64,000 nt of DNA from Photorhabdus laumondii subsp. laumondii (lineage in GTDB: Bacteria; Pseudomonadota; Gammaproteobacteria; Enterobacterales; Enterobacteriaceae): NCBI RefSeq assembly GCF_003343245.1, contig NZ_CP024901.1, positions 5,084,001-5,148,000 of the forward strand, given 5' to 3'. Positions 29,715 to 36,039 of this stretch are shown here, in pieces (within the stretch, counting starts at the first letter, position 1; every line of letters begins with the position of its first letter). A program made the translations under genes and the position numbers. Under the pieces are notes generated by a model, which saw nothing but the letters and a program-made list of their open reading frames with translations, made no database searches and was not told the origin of the DNA.

Positions 29715-30117
29715 GAATCTTATACTACAATAAAAAATAGCTGCTACAGCCAGCCTAAATGGATCCTCATAATGGATCCTCATAATAGTAATACTCCCTC
29801 TTTCTTCATTTTCTTTAGTACGGAAATGCAGATTCACCGGCAGAATCATGAAAAATTTATTTTAATTTTTCTATCTCTTTTTAAATAGTTTATGTTGTAA
29901 ATCTTTGTGTGCATTAGTTAGCATTTTCACTTACACATTTAATTATATTGAGGGATGGAAAATCACAGGGAGATTTTAAAAAAACATTATTTTCTCATTT
30001 ATTAGGGAAATTATACGTAGAACAATTATATGATCTTGATAAAAAAAGGGCTATCAATTAGTATGCATGAAGATTAAAACTAAAGCATTAATATTCCATA
30101 CTGTCTAATAACATATG
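29715..30117. other. Gene-poor stretch upstream of the ERIC array and dlt operon
   Basis: It holds a tandem 13-bp repeat (AATGGATCCTCAT twice, 29758-29783). A 37-codon frame starting with TTG at 29948 and ending at 30061 (LRDGKSQGDFKKTLFSHLLG...) resembles nothing I know and is probably a remnant. The promoter of the dlt operon may lie here, since little space is left after the ERICs. Confidence 0.4.
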
Positions 30118-30369
30118 TATACCCAATAGATTTCAAGATGCATCGCGACGGCAAAGGAGCGAATCCCCGGGAGCATATACCCTATGGATTTCAAGATGCA
30201 TCGCGGCGGCAAGGGAGCGAATCCCCGGGAGCATAGAAAACTATGTGACCGGAGTGAGTGAGTGCAGCCAACAAAGAAGCAACTTGAAAGATGACGGGTA
30301 TAGATAACTATGTGACCGGGGTGAGCGAGTGCAGCCAACAAAGAGGCAACTTGAAAGATGACGGATATA
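30118..30369 (+). repeat. ERIC repeat split by a second ERIC (nested copy)
   Basis: The left 60 bp are at 30118-30177 (...GGGAGCATA) and the right 67 bp at 30303-30369 (GATAACTATG...). Joined, they give exactly 127 bp. The intervening 127 bp are another complete ERIC, including one copy of the duplicated TA. Confidence 0.9.
30176..30302 (+). repeat. ERIC repeat inserted in another ERIC
   Basis: A complete forward copy: TA target base pair, a 123-bp core from TACCC to GGGTA, and TA again (30301-30302). The insertion point is the TA close to the palindrome centre of the host copy. Confidence 0.92.
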
Positions 30370-30419
30370 TTAGCAAGCAAATGTGCTTTAGCTTGTGCGG
30401 TAGCTATTACGAATATCAA

Positions 30420-30546
30420 TATACCCTATGGATTTCAAGATGCATCGCGGCGGCAAGGGAGCGAATCCCCGGGAGCATAGAGAACTATGTGACCGGGGTG
30501 AGTGAGTGCAGCCAACAAAGAAGCAACTTGAAAGATAACGGGTATA
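30420..30546 (+). repeat. ERIC repeat, full length, third in the array
   Basis: Forward 127-bp copy (TATACCCTATGG... to GGGTATA). It is followed without gap by an additional right-half ERIC. Confidence 0.94.
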
Positions 30547-30613
30547 GAGAACTATGTGACCGGGGTGAGTGAGTGCAGCCAACAAAGAGGCAACTTGAAA
30601 GATGACGGGTATA
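30547..30613 (+). repeat. Right-half ERIC (67 bp)
   Basis: It repeats GAGAACTATGTGACCGGGG and the rest of the right half to GGGTATA. The join is the same central TA used in the nested copy, as expected if an earlier nested pair lost one left half by recombination. dltC starts 29 bp later. Confidence 0.88.
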
Positions 30614-30642
30614 AATACAATCTTGGTATAAAAGGACAATAT

Positions 30643-30867
30643 ATGGAACTTGAACAGCAAGTATTATCAATAGTCAACAAAATTGCCAGAAAAAATGTTG
30701 AATTAGGTGATGAGCTTTTGAAGAAAAATCTAATAGATTCAATTACTACAGTAGATCTGATCCTGGAATTACAAGAGGAGTTCGATTGCTATATACCGGC
30801 AACTGATGCTGAATCTATTCTCGAAACCCCTAAGTCAATTATCAATTATTTGAACAACTTGAAATGA
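30643..30867 (+). CDS. dltC: DltC-like D-alanyl carrier protein
   Basis: A 74-residue acyl-carrier-type protein. The phosphopantetheine serine is Ser 33 in IDSITTVDLILELQEEF, a DltC-like context rather than the DSL of fatty-acid ACP. The ATG at 30643 with AAAGGA before it gives normal DltC length; the frame upstream runs through an ERIC and is not coding. In Gram-positive bacteria DltA charges DltC with D-alanine, which DltB and DltX pass across the membrane. The stop overlaps the dltD start by 4 bp (ATGA). It is the first gene of a five-gene operon. Confidence 0.85.
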   Translation: MELEQQVLSIVNKIARKNVELGDELLKKNLIDSITTVDLILELQEEFDCYIPATDAESILETPKSIINYLNNLK

Positions 30868-32066
30868 TGTTAAAAAAGATATCTATTAATATTGCAGCAT
30901 TATTATTCGCAGCAATTACTTTTTCATTTATTATAGTATTTGTTAATAGTTTTAATCAGAAACTAGTAGAATACAAATATATTGAAGATGATAGTAAATC
31001 GATCAACTATATACCTACGATTACAGACCAACACAATGCTATTGATTTCTTAAAAGAAAAATCTCTTGAATATGGATTTAAACATAATCATGTCATTTTG
31101 TTTGGATCTTCTGAATTAACAAACAGAACGCATAAATTCATTCCATATGATTTTTTAACAAAAAATTTAAATATTCCTACAATAGGTATTGGTAAAGCAC
31201 ATTTTGAATTATTAGCAATTTATGGTTATTTATCAGCTTATCAAGAATATTTAAATAAGGATAGTAGAATAGTTATTATTCTATCACCAGGATGGTTTGA
31301 AAAAACAGATCTACTACCACAAGCATACAATTCTCATTTTCCATCCTATATCGCAAATAAACTCGCAAATGATGAAAGTGCAAAAAATATATTTTCTAAT
31401 TATCTCAATGAAAACCAAGATAACTTTGAAAATCTAAACGCAACCCAATTAAAGTTGATTCATAAAGACAATATAATAGCATCGTCAGTTACCAACATTT
31501 TAAACTATATAGCAGAGGCAAGAGTAAATATCAAAAATATAATAACCGACAATCATGAAATTAAAGCTGACAATATTTATGTCCTTCATGAAGGTCCTTT
31601 AATGAAAAAACAATTTCAAATTGCTAATACCGAAGTTCAATGGCTAGATCTAGCTAATGATGCTAAAAACATTGAACTTAAAAACATGAGCAAGGAGACA
31701 CAATGGGTAAATAAAAAATACTATGAAAAGTATGTAAAGGATAAAAAAAGTAAAAAAGCATTTCCTAATGGAATCAAGTACAGTAAAGAAATGAACGCCT
31801 TTGACAATATATTAAATTTATTGACGAAATATAATGTCGACGCTCTGTTTATTATGCAGCCATTAAATCCTTATGTATACACAGATACAAATGATTTTAA
31901 ACTAGTTGAAAATATTATATCAGAGAAAATAAAATCGCATGGCATGGGATATTTAAATCTTATTGAAGAACAATATCAGCCAGGAGTATTAACTGATATT
32001 ATGCATATGGGGGAATATGGTTGGTTATTAACTGATAAAGCTATTGTGGAGCATTTTGCGAAATGA
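30864..32066 (+). CDS. dltD: DltD-like SGNH acyltransferase/esterase
   Basis: A 400-residue protein with one N-terminal membrane anchor (about residues 8-29) and a large periplasmic SGNH-like domain. The nucleophile block is ILFGSSELTNR (Ser 82-83). The matching DxxH is DIMHMGEYGW near residues 378-381. This is the usual DltD arrangement. In Gram-positive cells DltD completes transfer of D-Ala to teichoic acid; here a lipopolysaccharide or other envelope glycan is the likely acceptor. The gene overlaps both neighbours by 4 bp. Confidence 0.85.
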   Translation: MMLKKISINIAALLFAAITFSFIIVFVNSFNQKLVEYKYIEDDSKSINYIPTITDQHNAIDFLKEKSLEYGFKHNHVILFGSSELTNRTHKFIPYDFLTKNLNIPTIGIGKAHFELLAIYGYLSAYQEYLNKDSRIVIILSPGWFEKTDLLPQAYNSHFPSYIANKLANDESAKNIFSNYLNENQDNFENLNATQLKLIHKDNIIASSVTNILNYIAEARVNIKNIITDNHEIKADNIYVLHEGPLMKKQFQIANTEVQWLDLANDAKNIELKNMSKETQWVNKKYYEKYVKDKKSKKAFPNGIKYSKEMNAFDNILNLLTKYNVDALFIMQPLNPYVYTDTNDFKLVENIISEKIKSHGMGYLNLIEEQYQPGVLTDIMHMGEYGWLLTDKAIVEHFAK

Positions 32067-32188
32067 AATATTTTATAAAGGCTTTTTTATTATATCTTTT
32101 CCTAATGCTTACCTTATTTTATCACTCCGATTCTATCGTCAATGGTAGCAGTGAAGTTAAAGTAAAATATGAATATCAGCAATTTTAG
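32063..32188 (+). CDS. dltX: DltX-like small membrane protein
   Basis: A 41-residue frame whose ATG overlaps the dltD stop by 4 bp (ATGA). One membrane helix (FIKAFLLYLFLMLTLFY) is followed by a short periplasmic tail ending YEYQQF. DltX proteins of Gram-positive dlt operons are of similar size, with one helix and a C-terminal aromatic tail ending like FIYNEF. That tail, with a conserved Tyr, has been proposed to carry the D-alanyl group. Position, size, topology and tail all agree. It lies between dltD and dltB instead of before dltA. Confidence 0.72.
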   Translation: MKYFIKAFLLYLFLMLTLFYHSDSIVNGSSEVKVKYEYQQF

Positions 32189-32209
32189 AATAAAAAAGGC
32201 ATAAAAAAC

Positions 32210-33334
32210 ATGTTTGCAAATTTTAACTTTTTCATTTATCTATTTTCAGCCTCATTTGTTTTTTCTTTATTTTTTCTATTCTTTAATAAAAGAATAAATT
32301 CTAAAATTGCATTAAGTGTGCTTTCTATTATTTGCTGGTGTATTATTTTCAGATATAAAATTTATATCCCTATAGCATTATCTGTTTATTTCTATTTAAT
32401 AACTCTAATTTTCAAAAAGAATATAATTAATAAATTAGTATCTTCTCTGCTAATAATTTCACCTTTATTTTTAGTTAAATTAAATTTGGAATTTAGTCAT
32501 CTATTGAGTGTTATCGGTTTATCCTTTTTTACATTCAGAGCTATAGATGTCATTTTATTCTCTAGCAAGCAACAGAAAATAGTAATTTATGAATATTTTT
32601 CCTATTTATTCTTACCATTAGTTTGGCTGGCTGGCCCTATGTATCGATGGAACAGCTTCAAACGTGATTTACTTGAATTACAAGTGCCAGTCTCTTTAGA
32701 AAAATGGTTTTCCGGCGCTGGACAAATATTATATGGTATCGTTCAGAAATTTTTATTCGCCGCCCTTATCTATAACGTATTTTTATCTGACTATATTAAT
32801 AAAGATACGATTGAATCATACTTAGTAGTTGCTATAAGTTATAGTTTTTACTTATATTTTGATTTTGCCGGTTATACCAATATGGCTTGTGGCGCGGGCA
32901 AGTTATTCGGCATAAACTTACCGATTAATTTTCATTATCCCATTTTAGCCAAAAACCCACAGGATTTTTGGCGTAGATTTCATATTAGTTTATCTGAATG
33001 GTTAAGAGACGTCATCTTTATGCCATTATATAAGACACTAATGGAGAAAGCATTTTTCAAAAATCATAGACTTTTTGCCCAGAATATCAGTATTTTTATC
33101 ACATTATTTTGCATGGGTATTTGGAATGGACTGGAGCTTAATTACATTATAAGTGGTGCTTTATTTGGTTCTTACTCAGTAATGCATAACTGTTTAATTA
33201 ATTATACTAGAGATAAAGAAAATATCGCTAATATCCTAAATACAAAAATCATCTCCTTCTTTGGCAGACTGACAACGTTAACTTTCATTTGTTTTTCTTT
33301 ATATATATTTAGTGGATACAGTTTTATAAAATGA
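32210..33334 (+). CDS. dltB: DltB-like MBOAT acyltransferase
   Basis: A 374-residue polytopic MBOAT-family protein with about 10-11 membrane segments. The first conserved site is intact: FWRRFHISLSEWLRDVIF with His 258, as in DltB. The second, normally WHG with the catalytic His, reads GIWNGLELNYIISGALFG, so Asn 306 replaces it; the usual YHG that follows is also absent. In DltB these histidines line the tunnel through which D-Ala-DltC thioester is used. Either the chemistry differs in this clade or activity is impaired. It overlaps dltA by 4 bp. Confidence 0.85.
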   Translation: MFANFNFFIYLFSASFVFSLFFLFFNKRINSKIALSVLSIICWCIIFRYKIYIPIALSVYFYLITLIFKKNIINKLVSSLLIISPLFLVKLNLEFSHLLSVIGLSFFTFRAIDVILFSSKQQKIVIYEYFSYLFLPLVWLAGPMYRWNSFKRDLLELQVPVSLEKWFSGAGQILYGIVQKFLFAALIYNVFLSDYINKDTIESYLVVAISYSFYLYFDFAGYTNMACGAGKLFGINLPINFHYPILAKNPQDFWRRFHISLSEWLRDVIFMPLYKTLMEKAFFKNHRLFAQNISIFITLFCMGIWNGLELNYIISGALFGSYSVMHNCLINYTRDKENIANILNTKIISFFGRLTTLTFICFSLYIFSGYSFIK

Positions 33335-34794
33335 AATATCTCAACGAGTATAGTGAATCAAACTTTGATTTATTGATTAACGATAGAATCATAGCGCCTT
33401 CTCATCCAGAGAATCCCGTCATAGTCGGCTCAGATAAAGTCATTTATTGGCGTGATTTATATTATGAAATTAAAAAGTGGCATTCTAAATATTTAGAATT
33501 AAATTTAAACCGCAACACGCCGTTGATCTTATACGGACACAAAGAGGCTAATTTTTTAGTTTCAATTTATGCATGTATAACTTATAAAATCCCATTTATT
33601 CCAGTCGATATAATTTATCCAATACAACGTTTGTTAGAAATTGCATCACTATCCAACACGCCTTATTACTACGATGTGATTAACAATCAATTTAAAACAA
33701 CAAATGTTGATTATATTGAGTTTGATGAAGATAATGTTGCCTATATCATGTTTACATCCGGTAGCACAGGAAAACCTAAAGGCGTCGTCATTGGACGTGA
33801 AAGTGTTTATGATCTTATGCGATGGATGTACAATGATTTCAAGCTTGGTGAAAAACCTGTTTTCATGAATCAAGCGCTATTTAATTTTGATTTATCCATG
33901 TATGAAACATTTGGTACATTGGTATACGGTGGCACATGTCTTTGTATTTCTCAAGAAACAGCAACTGATTCTGAAAAATTTTATCAAGTTTTAAATCATT
34001 ACCAACCAACGGTATGGGTTTCAACACCCTCTTTTTCCTATAAGCAATTACTCTCGCAGAGTTTTAATTATTCCTTGTTAAAAAATCTAAAACATTTTCT
34101 ATTTTGTGGTGAAATTCTAAGTAAAAATCTCGTTAAACATTTAAGGAAAAGATTTCCATCTGCAATTATCTATAATACTTATGGTCCCACAGAAGCTACT
34201 GTAGCAACAACGTTAATTGAAATTAGCGATCAACACCTTCATTCTGATATGGAATTATTGCCAATTGGCGAGTCAAGATCGGGCTCTACTCTGACATTAG
34301 AAAATGGTGAAATTGTTATTTCTGGCGCTCATGTTATGAGAAAATACATTGGCGCTAAAACGGAAGATAATAATAGATTGACAATTAATCAACACGGAAC
34401 GAGAAGTTTCCGAACTGGAGATATCGGCAAATTAATTGACAATATCTGGTATTGCTTTGGCAGGAAAGATAACCAAATAAAACTAAATGGCTATCGCATT
34501 GAGCTACATGAAATTGAAGAAAGGCTGATGAATATTCCTATTGTTGATAGCGCTGTTGTTTTGCCATTAAAAAAAGAAGATGGTTCTATTGTTCGCTTGG
34601 TTGCTTTCTGTAAATTCAAAACTATTACTAATAAGGAGAACTTAGTTAACCTGCTTAAAAATAATTTACCTTCCTATATGATACCTAGTGAATTTATCAA
34701 CATTGATAACTTCCCAGTCACAAATAATAGTAAAATTGATACAAAATCTCTATTGTCAATATATAACAATAATGAATGTGAAGTAGTAAAATAA
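33331..34794 (+). CDS. dltA: DltA-like D-alanine--carrier protein ligase
   Basis: A 487-residue ANL-superfamily adenylating enzyme. The P-loop is IMFTSGSTGKPKGVVIG (about residues 139-155). NTYGPTEATVATT is the aromatic/Thr motif, and FRTGDIGK carries the hinge. Cys 259 in FLFCGEILSKN is the residue that in Bacillus DltA favours D-Ala over L-Ala, so D-alanine is the predicted substrate. The C-terminal catalytic Lys is in NNSKIDTKS. It is the last gene; in Gram-positive operons dltA comes first. Codon use is AT-rich, like the other dlt genes and unlike the core blocks, which suggests horizontal origin. Confidence 0.88.
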   Translation: MKYLNEYSESNFDLLINDRIIAPSHPENPVIVGSDKVIYWRDLYYEIKKWHSKYLELNLNRNTPLILYGHKEANFLVSIYACITYKIPFIPVDIIYPIQRLLEIASLSNTPYYYDVINNQFKTTNVDYIEFDEDNVAYIMFTSGSTGKPKGVVIGRESVYDLMRWMYNDFKLGEKPVFMNQALFNFDLSMYETFGTLVYGGTCLCISQETATDSEKFYQVLNHYQPTVWVSTPSFSYKQLLSQSFNYSLLKNLKHFLFCGEILSKNLVKHLRKRFPSAIIYNTYGPTEATVATTLIEISDQHLHSDMELLPIGESRSGSTLTLENGEIVISGAHVMRKYIGAKTEDNNRLTINQHGTRSFRTGDIGKLIDNIWYCFGRKDNQIKLNGYRIELHEIEERLMNIPIVDSAVVLPLKKEDGSIVRLVAFCKFKTITNKENLVNLLKNNLPSYMIPSEFINIDNFPVTNNSKIDTKSLLSIYNNNECEVVK

Positions 34795-34928
34795 CTAATA
34801 CAAAGCCGAAAATAAAAAGAAAATAACAACAATCTATGAAGGAAAAAATAATTTTAAATATAGACGCTCAGTGAAAATAGATTTACCATAGAAAACATAT
34901 CAATACACAGTAAATTATTAACCATGAT

Positions 34929-34968
34929 AGGTGATCAGCCCAGTATTTTTAGCCCCGACTGATCACCT
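34929..34968. terminator. Stem-loop between convergent dlt and biosynthetic operons
   Basis: AGGTGATCAG 34929-34938 and CTGATCACCT 34959-34968 form a perfect 10-bp stem with a 20-nt loop. It lies between the dltA end and the end of the minus-strand operon and may serve both. Confidence 0.6.
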
Positions 34969-35001
34969 GCTATCTAACATTAAGAGAAGACTTTTTATAA
35001 C

Positions 35002-36039
35002 TTAGATACTATTAGTCGTTCGCAATGTTGACCATAATGCCTTCATGGCCTTTCCTCTGGGGAAAGCAATATATTCCGGTTCAATCAACGACGGCCGCCA
35101 GCTCATTTTATATTGACGTTGCGAAGCAGCAGGATAAACAATGCCGCCTTTTGATGACAACCATTTGGCAACTTTATAAAAGATTGCCGAGTCATTAATG
35201 TATCCCTCCTCGCCGAACTCCACCAAAGGCGTGAAGCCCAAATGAAGGTAGGAAACTACACCCTCTTTCAGGAAGTCATTAATCGCCGTTTCATTAATAA
35301 ACTGCATCGTGCCGTCGGGTATATCCGGTTTTTTTCGAGATAGATTATGAAACCATCCCGATGTTTCCCCCCAAGTGTAGCTATAAACAATATATGCCTG
35401 AATTTGTTCTCCCTGAGTTGCAATATAGACTCTGTGCTGGCCTGAATTCACTTCCACGGTATTGAAATCAATCACCAATTTTTTCAGGGCCTTCGCATGT
35501 TTTTCTTTCAGCCAAAGCTGATTAATCTGTTCTAGTTGTGGTTTAAATCGATAATATTCCTCTTGTGAGCAGATCTCTCGAACAGAAATCCCCGCTCTTT
35601 TAGATTTATTGATTTTATTTCTAAGCTGCTGAAACCGTTTGCCTTTCATGTCATATCCATCAAGGCTCAATGAATAACTTGCACCAAGCTGGTTCACAGA
35701 AAAGCCGCTATTTTTCAACAATACAAAATCGCTCTCATCACCGTGCAGAAAAACCGGGAAAGCCCGCTTTTCTCTGGTGAAGTTGAGAAAAGAGTGCAAA
35801 AGTGCAGCACGTTCTTCGTCAGGAGCCAAAATACCGCCTACACACATATGCAGATTTTTGTCCTGAAAGAAACCAATCGCCCCCTTTTGATTAGTAAACC
35901 AATATGTTTCACTATTGAACAACAGGCTACTCAACGGGTGCTTTGAATAGCAAAGCACGTTTCTGAGGTGACTGTTGCCAAGAACATCTTGAGCGTTCCC
36001 GGTGGCAATAATCTGGGGAGCATCAAGCAACATGCTCAT
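35002..36039 (-). CDS. DUF2156 aminoacyl-tRNA-dependent transferase (VlmA/MprF-like)
   Basis: A 345-residue protein with the double-GNAT DUF2156 fold known from the MprF C-terminal domain. Signatures: MKGKRFQQLRNKINKSKRAG, and near the end RQYKMSWRPSLIEPEYIAF. DUF2156 enzymes transfer an amino acid from its tRNA to a lipid or small molecule; VlmA of the valanimycin pathway passes serine from seryl-tRNA to an alkylhydroxylamine and is my preferred parallel. The frame opens to 36159, but ATG 36039, with AAGGTGA before it, overlaps the upstream stop by only 17 bp. It is the last gene of the six-gene operon. Acceptor and amino acid are inferred. Confidence 0.7.
   Translation of the reverse strand: MSMLLDAPQIIATGNAQDVLGNSHLRNVLCYSKHPLSSLLFNSETYWFTNQKGAIGFFQDKNLHMCVGGILAPDEERAALLHSFLNFTREKRAFPVFLHGDESDFVLLKNSGFSVNQLGASYSLSLDGYDMKGKRFQQLRNKINKSKRAGISVREICSQEEYYRFKPQLEQINQLWLKEKHAKALKKLVIDFNTVEVNSGQHRVYIATQGEQIQAYIVYSYTWGETSGWFHNLSRKKPDIPDGTMQFINETAINDFLKEGVVSYLHLGFTPLVEFGEEGYINDSAIFYKVAKWLSSKGGIVYPAASQRQYKMSWRPSLIEPEYIAFPRGKAMKALWSTLRTTNSI

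Noticed and set aside
29886..29903. Possible PhoP box upstream of dlt (AGTTTATGTTGTAAAT)
   Set aside because: The second half is inverted and does not match the direct repeat GTTTA-N5-GTTTA.
29948..30061. 37-codon frame (LRDGKSQGDFKKTLFSHLLG...) with a TTG start
   Set aside because: No recognisable family, weak start and AT-rich context; kept only as a note in the gap description.
30118..30613. Repeated units resembling a CRISPR array
   Set aside because: Units are 127-bp ERIC palindromes with nested or half copies; there are no short repeats with unique spacers and no cas genes.
30556..30642. Longer 5' start for the carrier protein (103 codons)
   Set aside because: The extension translates an ERIC. 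The ATG at 30643 has AAAGGA before it and gives normal DltC length.
30291..30670. Open frames of 60-100 codons running through the ERIC array
   Set aside because: The same translated strings recur at every ERIC (CSQQRGNLKDDGY and its reverse), so they reflect repeat sequence, not genes.
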